A stretch of DNA of 64,000 nucleotides from Dysgonomonas sp. ZJ279 (GCF_011039205.1 NZ_JAAKEL010000007.1:57102-121101); one strand, 5' to 3'. Counted from the stretch's first letter, positions 18,036 to 27,092 are shown. Notes: a model not told the origin generated them from the letters alone. Made by a program: numbers and translations.

Positions 18036-18043
18036 TATATTTG
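18036..18043 (+). promoter_or_regulatory. -7 promoter element (TATATTTG) of the small membrane protein/fmt unit
   Basis: Exact TAnnTTTG match 31 nt before the ATG at 18074, with ATTG at 18014-18017 as a near -33 element (18-nt spacer). Confidence 0.5.
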
Positions 18044-18073
18044 TATTGAATAAACCATTAAAAATCAACATTT

Positions 18074-18310
18074 ATGAAATCATTTATTGGTGTTCTTTCT
18101 ACAATTATTATTCTCACAGGAGCCACTCTTCTGATATTGGCATTGTGGGATATACAACCAATCTCGCTGAAAATTATACTACGATCGGGCGCAACTATTG
18201 CAGTTGCATGTGTGACAGTGATCATGTTATGGCTTATCAAAACAATATTTTTTCAAAGAGGAATTTTCAGAAATAAAGATAAAGAAAATACACCTCGTTC
18301 AAGAAACTAA
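18074..18310 (+). CDS. Small two-helix membrane protein
   Basis: A 78-residue protein with two hydrophobic helices (about 4-24 and 34-56) and a positively charged C-terminal tail (RGIFRNKDKENTPRSRN), so probably an inner-membrane protein with the tail in the cytoplasm. No family recognised. The stop is only 3 bp before the fmt start, and the promoter element at 18036 suits this gene as the first of the unit. An overlapping frame starting at 18025 is less likely because its start lies upstream of that promoter. Confidence 0.6.
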   Translation: MKSFIGVLSTIIILTGATLLILALWDIQPISLKIILRSGATIAVACVTVIMLWLIKTIFFQRGIFRNKDKENTPRSRN

Positions 18311-18313
18311 GGA

Positions 18314-19282
18314 ATGAATAAACAAGATTTACGTATCGTTTTCATGGGTACTCCCGACTTTGCAGTAGAAAGTTTGAGGATACTTGTCGAAAACGATTAT
18401 AATATTGTCGGAGTTATCACTATGCCCGACAAGCCGAGTGGAAGAGGACATAAAATACAATATTCGGCAGTAAAAAAATATGCTTTAGAGCAAAATCTAC
18501 CTCTGCTGCAACCCGAAAAATTAAAAGATGAAGCTTTTTTAAGCGATTTAAAAGCCTTGAATGCCGACCTGCAAATCGTAGTAGCCTTTCGTATGCTTCC
18601 CGAAGCAGTTTGGAATATGCCCCGTTTAGGAACATTCAATCTACATGCTTCACTTCTACCTCAATATCGTGGTGCTGCCCCTATCAATTGGGCAATTATA
18701 AATGGTGAGAAAGAGACAGGTGCTACTACCTTTTTTCTTACGCATGAGATAGATACCGGTAAGATTATTCTTCAGCAAAAAGTGCCGATCGGGGAAAGTG
18801 ATAATGCAGGTAAGATTCACGATGAACTGATGAATATGGGTGCAGAGTTAGTCCGCAAAACAGTTGACATGCTTCTAGAAGATAAAGTAGATGCAGTAGA
18901 TCAGCAGCAATTTATTAAAGATGAGGGTGAGTTGAAAGCTGCGCCGAAGATATTTAAAGATACATGCCGTATCGATTGGAACAATTCAGCAAAACGTATA
19001 TATAACCTAATCAGAGGTTTGTCACCTTACCCTGCTGCATGGACAGAATTGAGCGATAAAGATAAAGATGCACAATTAGTAAAAATATATGCTGCCGACA
19101 TTCTGTTTTCAGAAGAATCGCATCACGTGGGCAGTATACATACTGATAATAAAACATATCTGCATATTGCCTGTAAAGATGGATTTATCGATGTAAAAGA
19201 AATTCAGCTGGCAGGAAAGAAAGCGATGAAAATAGATGAACTCCTTCGAGGATATAAATTTGAAGAAGGTAGTTGTTTTTAA
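18314..19282 (+). CDS. fmt: Methionyl-tRNA formyltransferase
   Basis: The 322-residue enzyme formylates initiator Met-tRNA using 10-formyl-THF. The N-terminal formyltransferase domain starts with IVFMGTPDFAV and has the catalytic block FNLHASLLPQYRGAAPINWA (about residues 107-126), followed by TGATTFFLTHEIDTG. The C-terminal OB-fold domain (about 205-315) includes the IRGLSPYPAAW segment. Length is standard. Followed by aroB after 15 bp. Confidence 0.96.
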   Translation: MNKQDLRIVFMGTPDFAVESLRILVENDYNIVGVITMPDKPSGRGHKIQYSAVKKYALEQNLPLLQPEKLKDEAFLSDLKALNADLQIVVAFRMLPEAVWNMPRLGTFNLHASLLPQYRGAAPINWAIINGEKETGATTFFLTHEIDTGKIILQQKVPIGESDNAGKIHDELMNMGAELVRKTVDMLLEDKVDAVDQQQFIKDEGELKAAPKIFKDTCRIDWNNSAKRIYNLIRGLSPYPAAWTELSDKDKDAQLVKIYAADILFSEESHHVGSIHTDNKTYLHIACKDGFIDVKEIQLAGKKAMKIDELLRGYKFEEGSCF

Positions 19283-19297
19283 TAAAAGAGAATAAGC

Positions 19298-20356
19298 ATG
19301 CAAAAAGTAATCAAATCGACTGATCTAAATAAAGATTTATCAAACATACTCACACAGCTACATTTCGATAGACTGTTTGTACTTACAGACGAGAATACCG
19401 AAAAACTTTGTTATCCTTTTATTCGAGATAATGAGCAGATAGCTAAAGCAGGTAAGATCGTTATTAAAGCAGGAGATAACAATAAGAATATAGAATCACT
19501 TGCTTCCATCTGGAAGTTTCTTTCAGAAAATGGAGCAACACGTCATTCATTACTTGTTAATCTTGGTGGAGGTATGCTTACTGATATTGGTGGGTTTGCT
19601 GCCGCCAGTTTCAAACGTGGCATAAGATGCATCAATATACCCACTACACTTTTAGGGGCGGTAGATGCTGCCGTAGGCGGCAAAACAGGCATTAACTTCA
19701 ACGGATTGAAGAATGAGATAGGTGCATTTGCCCCTGCCGAAACAGTACTCATAGATTCTCTATTCTTTCAAAGCTTAGATCATCAGAATTTCTTATCGGG
19801 CTATGCCGAAATGATTAAACACGGGCTAATAGACAGTGACGAGGTTTGGAAAAGAACTATTAGTTTCGATACCGAAGAAATCGACTATAGCAAACTGAAA
19901 GAACTGGTTGTAGAATCGGTAGGTGTAAAAGAACGGATTGTAGAAATAGACCCTTTCGAGAAAGGACTACGCAAGGCACTGAACTTAGGCCACACCATCG
20001 GTCATGCTTTCGAGAGCCTTTCGTACGAAATAAATAAGCCTGTACAACATGGTTACGCCGTAGCATGGGGTACTATATGCGAATTATACCTATCACAAAA
20101 ATTCTGTAATTTTCCTAAAGACAAACTATATTCCACCATTTATTTCATAAAAGACAATTACGATGGTTTCCCTTTTGACTGTGACGATTACGAGCGTTTG
20201 TATGAATATATGAAGCACGATAAGAAGAACGAATCGGCTGATACCGTAAACTTCACATTATTATCTGATGTTGGCAAAGTGAAAATAGACCAGACAGCAA
20301 GCAAGGAAGATATCTTCGAATCCATCGACTTTTTGAGAGAAAGTGTAGGACTATAA
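19298..20356 (+). CDS. aroB: 3-dehydroquinate synthase
   Basis: The 352-residue NAD- and metal-dependent cyclase converts DAHP to 3-dehydroquinate, the second step of the shikimate pathway. The NAD-binding glycine stretch NLGGGMLTDIGGF and the catalytic region NIPTTLLGAVDAAVGGKTG lie at about residues 87-129. The metal histidines are in LNLGHTIGHAFE and VQHGYAVAWG. Complete and of normal length. Sits between fmt and a GNAT gene on the same strand. Confidence 0.96.
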   Translation: MQKVIKSTDLNKDLSNILTQLHFDRLFVLTDENTEKLCYPFIRDNEQIAKAGKIVIKAGDNNKNIESLASIWKFLSENGATRHSLLVNLGGGMLTDIGGFAAASFKRGIRCINIPTTLLGAVDAAVGGKTGINFNGLKNEIGAFAPAETVLIDSLFFQSLDHQNFLSGYAEMIKHGLIDSDEVWKRTISFDTEEIDYSKLKELVVESVGVKERIVEIDPFEKGLRKALNLGHTIGHAFESLSYEINKPVQHGYAVAWGTICELYLSQKFCNFPKDKLYSTIYFIKDNYDGFPFDCDDYERLYEYMKHDKKNESADTVNFTLLSDVGKVKIDQTASKEDIFESIDFLRESVGL

Positions 20357-20375
20357 AATAATATATCGATGTAAT

Positions 20376-20849
20376 ATGTCTTCAATAAATATTCGCAAAG
20401 CAACTCAAAAAGATATAGAAAATCTGGTACAACTTCGTATTGATTTTTTGAAAGTACAAATAGGTCATTTGTCTGAAAACGATGAAAGTATTATAAGGGA
20501 TCAATCGCTAAGCTACTTTTCACAGCATATTGCACTTGGTGATTTTATAGCTATCCTTGCTTGTAAAGATGATAAAATAGTTTCGACTGCATTTTTAATG
20601 ACACAAGAAAGACCAGCCAGTCCTTCGTTTATCAGCGGTATTACTGGAACATTATTGAATGTACTTACTTATAAGGAATATCAAAGACAAGGCATAGCCG
20701 CACAAGTTATTCAAACAATTATAGAAGAAGCAAAAAGTATAGGGGTTACTACCATTGATCTAATCGCGACAGAAGATGGAAAAGATCTTTATAAACAACT
20801 GGGTTTTTCGTCTCTTCCTTACGAAACCATGCGTCTAATTAATGGCTAG
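20376..20849 (+). CDS. GNAT family N-acetyltransferase
   Basis: A 157-residue acetyltransferase. The acetyl-CoA-binding motif A is visible as LNVLTYKEYQRQGIAAQVIQ (Q/RxxGxG/A form), followed by LIATEDGKDLYKQLGF, the motif B glycine-phenylalanine signature. Substrate unknown. Its last 4 bp overlap the end of recQ on the opposite strand, and no terminator is seen between the convergent genes. Confidence 0.85.
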   Translation: MSSINIRKATQKDIENLVQLRIDFLKVQIGHLSENDESIIRDQSLSYFSQHIALGDFIAILACKDDKIVSTAFLMTQERPASPSFISGITGTLLNVLTYKEYQRQGIAAQVIQTIIEEAKSIGVTTIDLIATEDGKDLYKQLGFSSLPYETMRLING

Positions 20850-22750
20850 TCAGGAAGTCGCACCCTATCCAAATGCAGCAGCAGTTCTCCCCTATCTACA
20901 AGGAAACGGATAACACTGCTCACATCATCAGGGCGATAATCGGACAGGGAATCTAAAATAGATTTTATACCAACTATTTTGTCCTCGCTTAAAAGATCCT
21001 TGATTAATGAAGATATATCATTGAAACGTTTGTTGCTCAAACCACTATCATTCTTTGTAAGACAAACATCGCATTGACCGCAGTCTTTTATATCGTGTTC
21101 ACCAAAATAGCTGATTAACATACGGCTGCGACATGTATCGTTGCCTTCCACATAATCGGTAATAGCCGTGATACGTTTCTCGAAACGTGATTTACGTTCT
21201 TCATAAACCAGCTGCGGAATACTTACATATTTCACATTCTGGCGAGGGCGGGTATATGCGATAAGAGGTGTTTTTTTGTGGGGAATGTAGTCTATTACAT
21301 TTCTTTTTTTTAGCATTTTGAGCATTTCATAGACCTCTTTCCGCGTTTTGTTTAATCGATGCCCTATTGCTTTTTCATCTATAGTAGTATAATTGGAGAA
21401 CAGACCTGTGTAAAGTCGCAGAATCATACTGATTAACTCGTCGTACTCTTTGCTGAAATTATATTGGTACAGCTCGTCACGATAAGCAAGAAACATGAGT
21501 CGTGAGCGGTTATCTACCTCATCGGTATATTCTATGTAACCTGCAAGATCGAGTATTTTAAGGGCATTATGCGTCGGTAAAACAGGAAGTTTGTAAGTAG
21601 CACAAAACTGCATGATACTAAAGTCATGAGCCATGCCCATACCGAATCCCTCGGCTATCTGAAAAAAATATGATAAAGATTCATAGACATTTACAATAAA
21701 GTCTCGTTCGGGAAATTCATCTCGAATACGCTTCTTTAGCTTGGTACTATCCGATTTGGTATAAAGAATCGTAGCATAAGCCTTTTTTCCGTCGCGACCT
21801 GCACGGCCTGCTTCCTGAAAGTATTCCTCGATGGAGTTAGGTAAATCGGTATGTACAACTAAGCGCACATCAGGTTTATCAATACCCATACCAAAAGCAT
21901 TAGTGCTGACAATGATACGGCTTTCGTTATTCTTCCATGCATTTTGCTTACGTACTTTATCACTGCCGCTCAATCCGGCATGATAGTAATCTGACGAAAA
22001 GCCATTGGCTACAAGAAAATCAGAAATCTCTTTTGTCTTTTGACGGCTACGTACATAAATGATGGCTGAACCCTGTATCTTTTCTACAATTTTGACCAAT
22101 TCTTCGGGCTTATTCTCTGTCGTACGGACAATATAGGCCAGATTATTTCGCTCGAAACTCTTTTGATATACATTCTTTTTAGCAAAATGTAGCCGCTCTT
22201 GAATATCATTTACCACTTCGGGCGTAGCAGTCGCTGTCAGAGCAAGTACAGGAACATTTGGCAGATGTTCGCGAATGTCCGCTATCTTGAGGTAAGAAGG
22301 GCGAAAATCATATCCCCATTGCGATATACAATGCGATTCGTCTACCACAAGCAGGCATACGGTCATGTGCTTGAGCTTGTTTAAAAAAAGCTCTGTACAT
22401 AAACGTTCGGGAGAAACATACAGAAATTTATAATCGCCGTAAATGGCATTTTCGAGAGTAGTAAGTATCTCCTGATGAGTCATTCCCGAATAGACAGCCA
22501 GTGCTTTTATATCGCGCTGACGAAGGTTATCTACCTGATCTTTCATCAGGGCGATAAGTGGTGTTACGACAAGACAGAGACCTTCCATTGCCATTGCCGG
22601 CACCTGAAAGGTCAGTGATTTTCCTCCACCTGTGGGCATAAGCCCCAGTGTATCTTTTCCTTGACTGACGGAATGGATAATATCTTCTTGTAATGGGCGA
22701 AACTTGGTATAACCCCAATACCGATGTAATATCTTGTGAAAAGTATCCAT
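20846..22750 (-). CDS. recQ: RecQ-family ATP-dependent DNA helicase
   Basis: A 634-residue 3'-5' helicase. Superfamily 2 motifs are seen in order: MPTGGGKSLTFQVPA (Walker A, about residue 40), VVDESHCISQWGYDFRP (DESH box with the aromatic-rich loop), ALTATAT, and VSTNAFGMGIDKPDVRLVVH...QEAGRAGRDG (motifs V-VI). The RQC zinc cysteines follow at CRSRMLISYFG and CGQCDVC. The C-terminus has a helix-rich tail, but I do not recognise an HRDC domain, so this may be the shorter of two paralogues that many Bacteroidales encode. Works in recombination repair. Confidence 0.93.
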   Translation of the reverse strand: MDTFHKILHRYWGYTKFRPLQEDIIHSVSQGKDTLGLMPTGGGKSLTFQVPAMAMEGLCLVVTPLIALMKDQVDNLRQRDIKALAVYSGMTHQEILTTLENAIYGDYKFLYVSPERLCTELFLNKLKHMTVCLLVVDESHCISQWGYDFRPSYLKIADIREHLPNVPVLALTATATPEVVNDIQERLHFAKKNVYQKSFERNNLAYIVRTTENKPEELVKIVEKIQGSAIIYVRSRQKTKEISDFLVANGFSSDYYHAGLSGSDKVRKQNAWKNNESRIIVSTNAFGMGIDKPDVRLVVHTDLPNSIEEYFQEAGRAGRDGKKAYATILYTKSDSTKLKKRIRDEFPERDFIVNVYESLSYFFQIAEGFGMGMAHDFSIMQFCATYKLPVLPTHNALKILDLAGYIEYTDEVDNRSRLMFLAYRDELYQYNFSKEYDELISMILRLYTGLFSNYTTIDEKAIGHRLNKTRKEVYEMLKMLKKRNVIDYIPHKKTPLIAYTRPRQNVKYVSIPQLVYEERKSRFEKRITAITDYVEGNDTCRSRMLISYFGEHDIKDCGQCDVCLTKNDSGLSNKRFNDISSLIKDLLSEDKIVGIKSILDSLSDYRPDDVSSVIRFLVDRGELLLHLDRVRLPD

Positions 22751-22789
22751 TTCTAGTGATGTGCCAATAAATTAATTTGTCAATGAGAT

Positions 22790-22868
22790 AATGTGCCAAT
22801 ATGCCAATTAAACAACTGCAATTATATGCTTCGATAACGACATTTACTCATTGGCATATTGGCACATT
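22790..22868. repeat. Perfect 19-bp inverted repeat, family 2 (TGCCAAT type)
   Basis: AATGTGCCAATATGCCAAT (22790-22808) is repeated exactly in inverse as ATTGGCATATTGGCACATT (22850-22868), with a 41-bp spacer. A partial third copy, ATGTGCCAAT, lies at 22760-22769. The core TGCCAAT-AT-GCCAAT is itself a tandem duplication. It lies in the gap between recQ and the lipoprotein gene. Confidence 0.75.
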
Positions 22869-22878
22869 AACTAATTAT

Positions 22879-23688
22879 TCACTTATTGCTCATTGGTTTT
22901 ACCACTAATTTAATACCGGTATCTTTAAGAGCAGCACCTATTTTAGCTTCGTCAAATTCTGAGAAATGATACGGATATAAGTTTTTAGGAGCAACTGTTT
23001 TAGCTGCATCTATAAACATTTCGTCGGACATTGTATAAGGTAGGTTCTTCGGTAAAAAGGCTATATCTATTGTTCCTTTCAATCGATTCATTTCCTGTAT
23101 ATTTTCTGTATCGGCAGCCACATAAACTTTTAGTGTACCAAAAGTAAGTACATAGCCATTACCCCTGCCTTTAGGATGCCAATGCTCTCCGTCGGGTTTC
23201 TTATTTACAATATTATAAGCGGGAACTGCTTCAATAGCAATACCGTTCCATTCTATTTTATTTCCGTTACTCATAATATCACCGTATCCTAAAATCTCGT
23301 TACAAACCTTAGATACTATAAAATGCGTATCAGCCTTTTTCGTTTGAGCAATAGCTGCACTATCAAGATGATCTTTATGCTCGTGTGTAAGAAGAATTAA
23401 ATCAGCTTTCGGTAATCTCGAATAATCGGCTACGGATGAATAAGGATCAACCTGTATAACCTTTCCATCGAATTGAAACATCACCGAACCATGACCTACA
23501 AGAGTCACTTCGAGAGGCTTATTATTCGAATCTAAATATATATCCGAATTAATATAACTGCTACTCTGTTTCGTGTTCAATGAATCAACCGCATTCTTAT
23601 TACTGTCTTCGGTCGATGTGCTTTTACTACCGCAAGCCAAAAGCGAGAGTGATAGTAGTGTAGTAATTAAAAATAGATTCCTCTTCAT
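22879..23688 (-). CDS. MBL-fold metallo-hydrolase lipoprotein (UlaG-like)
   Basis: The 269-residue protein has a lipoprotein signal peptide with lipobox LLAC (Cys19), then a low-complexity Ser/Thr/Asn linker. A metallo-beta-lactamase fold follows with the zinc motif LTHEHKDHLDS (HxHxDH), the GKVIQVDPYSS loop and later AADTEN and YPYHFSEFD, resembling UlaG/YfiT-type hydrolases. It would be anchored in the envelope. Substrate unknown. It lies 20 bp downstream of recJ on the same strand and may be co-transcribed. Confidence 0.85.
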   Translation of the reverse strand: MKRNLFLITTLLSLSLLACGSKSTSTEDSNKNAVDSLNTKQSSSYINSDIYLDSNNKPLEVTLVGHGSVMFQFDGKVIQVDPYSSVADYSRLPKADLILLTHEHKDHLDSAAIAQTKKADTHFIVSKVCNEILGYGDIMSNGNKIEWNGIAIEAVPAYNIVNKKPDGEHWHPKGRGNGYVLTFGTLKVYVAADTENIQEMNRLKGTIDIAFLPKNLPYTMSDEMFIDAAKTVAPKNLYPYHFSEFDEAKIGAALKDTGIKLVVKPMSNK

Positions 23689-23708
23689 ATTTTGCTCCTT
23701 TCTGTATT

Positions 23709-25442
23709 TTATTTGTTGACTAATTGTCCTGTATCTATGTCTTTTACATAAAGTTGAACGCTTGTTTTCCCATTATGTGTATTTTCCTCTAAAGTATAAC
23801 AGATGTCAAATGGAGTTCCCTCCTTGACCATATCATAATAAGCACTTTGTCTGAATGCAATACCGTTTTTAGGAAAAGACGTTGTCTGGTCTATCATTTC
23901 TAATTTTAAATGCACACTGTCCTTACCCACCAGTTTGCTAGTTCCATAATCCTGCACATTACGGGTAGTAAAGATCGGATTCAGGTTTTCGGGTCCGAAC
24001 GGTGCAAAAAGAGCTAAATCGTGGGCGAATTTAGCATCTATTTCTTTGAACGGCAGTTCAGCATCAACATCTATCTGAGGGCGCATCATTTCGGGTGCGA
24101 TCATCTCCATCGATTGCGCTTCGAAACGGCGTTTAAACTCTGCCAGATGCTCTTCTTTGAGCGACAATCCGGCAGCATATGTATGACCACCAAAGTTTTC
24201 GAGAATATCTTTACATGCCTCGATGGCTTTATAAACGTCGAATCCCATGACCGAACGAGCCGATCCGGTGATATATCCATGCGATTTAGTAAGTACAACA
24301 GCCGGACGGAGGTACTTCTCTGTCAATCGGGATGCTACTATTCCGATTACTCCTTTGTGCCAGCTTTCATCATAAATAACAATACTGTTTTTTTTACTCA
24401 TATCTACGTGTTCATCGATAAAAGTGTTGGCTTCATCGGTGATACGTTTGTCCAGCTCGCGGCGGTTATCGTTGTAATGGTCTATATTTGCACTTTTTTC
24501 ACGCGCATCTTCGATTGTTCCCGCCAGAAGCAAGTCAACTGCTTCTTTACCTTTCATCATACGACCCGAAGCATTGATACGTGGCCCTATCTTAAAAATA
24601 ATATCACTTACTGTGATATTTTTATAAGTTAGTCCGCAAATATCGATAATCCCCTTCAAACCTAAACTAGGGTTTGAATTGATCTGTTTCAAACCATAAT
24701 AAGTAAGTATGCGGTTTTCGCCTGTTATAGGCACAATATCGGATGCGACACTAACGGCCACTAAATCGAGTAGCTCCGTTAATTCCGAAAAGTCTATTTT
24801 ATTATTTTGAGCCAAAGCCTGTACCAACTTGAACCCCACACCACAACCCGAAAGGTGTTCGTAGGGATAAGTAGAATCCAATCGCTTAGCATCTATAACT
24901 GCCACAGCATCGGGCAATACGTCATCGGGCATGTGGTGGTCGCCAATGATGAAATCGATTCCTTTACTTTTAGCATAAGCTACTTTTTCGATAGCTTTGA
25001 TACCGCAATCGAGAGCGATAATTAGTTTTACACCCGTTTCATCGGCATAATCTATTCCCTGCTCCGATATACCATATCCTTCGTCGTAACGATCGGGAAT
25101 ATAGTAATCGAGATTGGTAGTAAACTTGCGTAAAAACTTATATACAAGAGCCACAGCAGTGGTTCCATCCACGTCGTAGTCTCCGTATATCAATATACGT
25201 TGTTTTTGTCCCAGTGCTTGTTCTATTCTATCAATGGCTTTGCCCATATCGGGCATAAGAAAGGGGTCGTGCAAATCTCTCAAGTCAGGGTTGAAAAATT
25301 TCTTCGCTTCATCTACCGAAGCGATACCTCTTTTCATTAATAGTTGACAAAGGATAGGGCTGATACCTAATTCCTTAGCGAGCTTATCTCTTTGCTCTAG
25401 TTGCTGGTTTTTTAGGGCTTCGTAATTCCATTTGTAAATCAT
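23709..25442 (-). CDS. recJ: Single-stranded-DNA-specific exonuclease RecJ
   Basis: A 577-residue 5'-3' exonuclease. The DHH domain motifs are ILIYGDYDVDGTTAVAL (about residue 76), LIIALDCGIKA and FIIGDHHMPDD (DHH at about 166), followed by DLVAVSVASDIVP. The DHHA1 domain includes GRINASGRMM-like GPRINASGR, YDESWHKGVIGIVASRL and FGGHTYAAGLSL, and a C-terminal OB-like domain closes the protein. Complete. Acts in RecF-type recombination and mismatch repair; with recQ nearby it makes a repair-related neighbourhood. Confidence 0.95.
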   Translation of the reverse strand: MIYKWNYEALKNQQLEQRDKLAKELGISPILCQLLMKRGIASVDEAKKFFNPDLRDLHDPFLMPDMGKAIDRIEQALGQKQRILIYGDYDVDGTTAVALVYKFLRKFTTNLDYYIPDRYDEGYGISEQGIDYADETGVKLIIALDCGIKAIEKVAYAKSKGIDFIIGDHHMPDDVLPDAVAVIDAKRLDSTYPYEHLSGCGVGFKLVQALAQNNKIDFSELTELLDLVAVSVASDIVPITGENRILTYYGLKQINSNPSLGLKGIIDICGLTYKNITVSDIIFKIGPRINASGRMMKGKEAVDLLLAGTIEDAREKSANIDHYNDNRRELDKRITDEANTFIDEHVDMSKKNSIVIYDESWHKGVIGIVASRLTEKYLRPAVVLTKSHGYITGSARSVMGFDVYKAIEACKDILENFGGHTYAAGLSLKEEHLAEFKRRFEAQSMEMIAPEMMRPQIDVDAELPFKEIDAKFAHDLALFAPFGPENLNPIFTTRNVQDYGTSKLVGKDSVHLKLEMIDQTTSFPKNGIAFRQSAYYDMVKEGTPFDICYTLEENTHNGKTSVQLYVKDIDTGQLVNK

Positions 25443-25472
25443 TATATATAGTTTTTCTTTCTTCTGTCTGGG

Positions 25473-25522
25473 GAGGCTTTCGGAGGGTCATCTTACTTAA
25501 AAGATGGCGATAAATAAGCCTC
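25473..25522 (-). promoter_or_regulatory. Nested hairpin in the recJ 5' leader
   Basis: On the minus strand GAGGCTT/AAGCCTC (outer, arms 25516-25522 and 25473-25479) encloses CATCTT/AAGATG (inner, 25501-25506 and 25489-25494). It lies about 30-80 nt before the recJ ATG, downstream of a TATCTTTA-like element near 25570. Function unknown; may be chance. Confidence 0.3.
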
Positions 25523-25809
25523 GATAGTTCGTCTTCAAATCCGTCAGGACAGTCCGTTACTAATTTGTAAAGATAACATATATATGCGAAACAGATGTGT
25601 CAAATTTCACTTTTATTTTAACCTTATTCAATAATAATCTACAATACAATATGATACTACAAAGTGAGATATAGATATTATCAATAATGAAGTAGGCTGG
25701 TGGGAGTTCGAAAACTAACAGCCCCCTAGCCTTCCATAAAGAAGGGATCAGAGAGTGTGTAAACAATTAAGAATTATAAGTTATAATTAGTATCTATCGT
25801 TTGTACAGT

Positions 25810-25841
25810 CTGTCATTCCTCACTACGTTTCGGAATGACAG
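25810..25841. repeat. Short family 1 palindrome
   Basis: CTGTCATTCC (25810-25819) and GGAATGACAG (25832-25841) form a perfect 10-bp inverted repeat around TCACTACGTTTC. It matches the ends of the 84-bp element at 5972 with the interior deleted. Confidence 0.6.
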
Positions 25842-26020
25842 AGAAGAAAAGAGAGTATAGTAAAACAACTTTAAAAATCTTCTAAGAAAGACAGATTAAA
25901 CTTGATATTGTAAATATTTGCGACAAAAACGTTAAGTTTAGTGACACCGATACGAACAAAGTATTCATCCGTTTTTATACGATATCAAGTCTGTATAATT
26001 TAGTGGCGAATTAATTTAGA

Positions 26021-26146
26021 GGCTGCATCTCTCTGCCGTGCTGAAAGGAAAAAAGCAATTTATATGTAATTTATTTATTGTTACGAGCGAACATCTCATA
26101 GTTCACAATAAATACGTTCGGCAAAGCCAATGACAGAGGATGTATC
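26021..26146 (+). ncRNA. Candidate structured RNA (unassigned)
   Basis: Three nested helices can be drawn. CATC-t-CTCTG (26026-26035) pairs with CAGAGGATG (26134-26142), CCG (26036-26038) with CGG (26119-26121), and TATTTATTGT (26072-26081) with ACAATAAATA (26105-26114). The tip is capped by GAAC/GTTC with an ATCTCATA loop. The long irregular rod with side bulges recalls 6S-like RNAs, but I cannot show that, and no exact promoter is visible (TAATTTAG near 25997 is the nearest). Either strand could be transcribed; a terminator follows at 26216 on the plus strand. Confidence 0.3.
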
Positions 26147-26215
26147 CATTTGTTCCTAATTCTTAATCAGAACGCAATGAGTTTTTGCGAAGTGAGATCT
26201 AAGAAAACAACAAAC

Positions 26216-26252
26216 AAAAAAGCAGCTATAACTCTCTTCATAGCTGCTTTTT
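26216..26252. terminator. Bidirectional terminator downstream of proC
   Basis: AAAAAAGCAGCTAT and ATAGCTGCTTTTT form a stem of 8 G/C-containing pairs extended by A-T pairs, with T runs on both strands. It ends proC on the minus strand and could also end a plus-strand RNA from the gene-free region. Confidence 0.8.
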
Positions 26253-26274
26253 ATTATTTCTAAATTTATTCTGG

Positions 26275-27060
26275 TTATTTCACATTACTGGCTTTTAATC
26301 CCCTGATTACAGCAGATGTAAATCCGGCATGCTCCATTTCGTTAAGCCCTTTGATTGTAATCCCTCCGGCAGTAGTAACTTTATCAATTTCAGCCTCAGG
26401 ATGGGAGTTATTTGCTTCAAGTAAATCAATCGCACCACGTAGTGTCTGTACAACAATATCTCTCGACTGATTGGGATAAAGCCCCATTTCGACTCCACCT
26501 TCCATTGCCGCCCGTACATATCGGAAAGCAAAGGCAATACCGCAAGAACCTAGTGACGTTGCTGCCGGCAATAATTTTTCGGAAATATATTCAACCTTTC
26601 CTAATTCCGAAAAGACATCTATTATCACCCTATCTTGTTCTTCTGTTGCATTAATAGAAGAGACAAAAGTCATGCTCTCTCGCAGAGCTATAGCCGTATT
26701 TGGCATCACACGGTAAACAGGCTTCTGAAGTTTAGTCCATCCTGCCAATTGAGCTAACGTAATGCCTGCTGCAACAGATACAAGCATCTGATTGGGATTT
26801 TCCAACAAAGTTTTATGTTCCATGACCACCTCTTCAATAAGCCATGGTTTGACAGCTAAAATAACAACATCGGCATCACTCAACGAATCATAAGTACCCA
26901 CCACAACATTCATGTTCGGGTCAAAATCCTTAAGTCGTGATACGTTTTTTCCTGTATGATCAATAACCGTTATATTCTGTGGTGCAAAACCATTGCCAGC
27001 AACAAGACCGCATGCAATAGCACCCCCCATATTCCCCGCTCCAATAATTGTGATTTTCAT
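26275..27060 (-). CDS. proC: Pyrroline-5-carboxylate reductase
   Basis: The 261-residue NAD(P)H-dependent enzyme makes proline from pyrroline-5-carboxylate. It has the N-terminal Rossmann motif MKITIIGAGNMGGAIACGL, AVKPWLIEEV, the VYRVMPNTAIALRESM block and the C-terminal TTAGGITIKGLNEMEH signature. I chose the ATG at 27060: a longer frame begins with TTG inside the -7 promoter element (27085-27092) and would add nine non-conserved residues. Single gene. Confidence 0.95.
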   Translation of the reverse strand: MKITIIGAGNMGGAIACGLVAGNGFAPQNITVIDHTGKNVSRLKDFDPNMNVVVGTYDSLSDADVVILAVKPWLIEEVVMEHKTLLENPNQMLVSVAAGITLAQLAGWTKLQKPVYRVMPNTAIALRESMTFVSSINATEEQDRVIIDVFSELGKVEYISEKLLPAATSLGSCGIAFAFRYVRAAMEGGVEMGLYPNQSRDIVVQTLRGAIDLLEANNSHPEAEIDKVTTAGGITIKGLNEMEHAGFTSAVIRGLKASNVK

Positions 27061-27084
27061 TCTGTCTTCTATTTTTAGAGAAAA

Positions 27085-27092
27085 CAAAGATA
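27085..27092 (-). promoter_or_regulatory. -7 promoter element (TATCTTTG) of proC
   Basis: Exact TAnnTTTG match on the minus strand, 25 nt before the chosen ATG. It rules out the upstream TTG start. Confidence 0.6.

Larger units (their letters stand above)
25443..26274. other. 830-bp region without a protein gene
   Basis: It holds the recJ 5' leader with nested hairpins (25473-25522), a short family 1 repeat (25810-25841), an RNA-like folded segment (26021-26146), and the bidirectional terminator of proC (26216-26252). GCCCCCTAGCCTTCC at 25721-25735 looks like a fragment of another dispersed repeat. No ORF with a credible start or family was found. Confidence 0.6.

Noticed and set aside
24021..24632. 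203-codon plus-strand ORF opposite recJ
   Set aside because: Shadow frame; no recognisable domain, while recJ has all DHH motifs.
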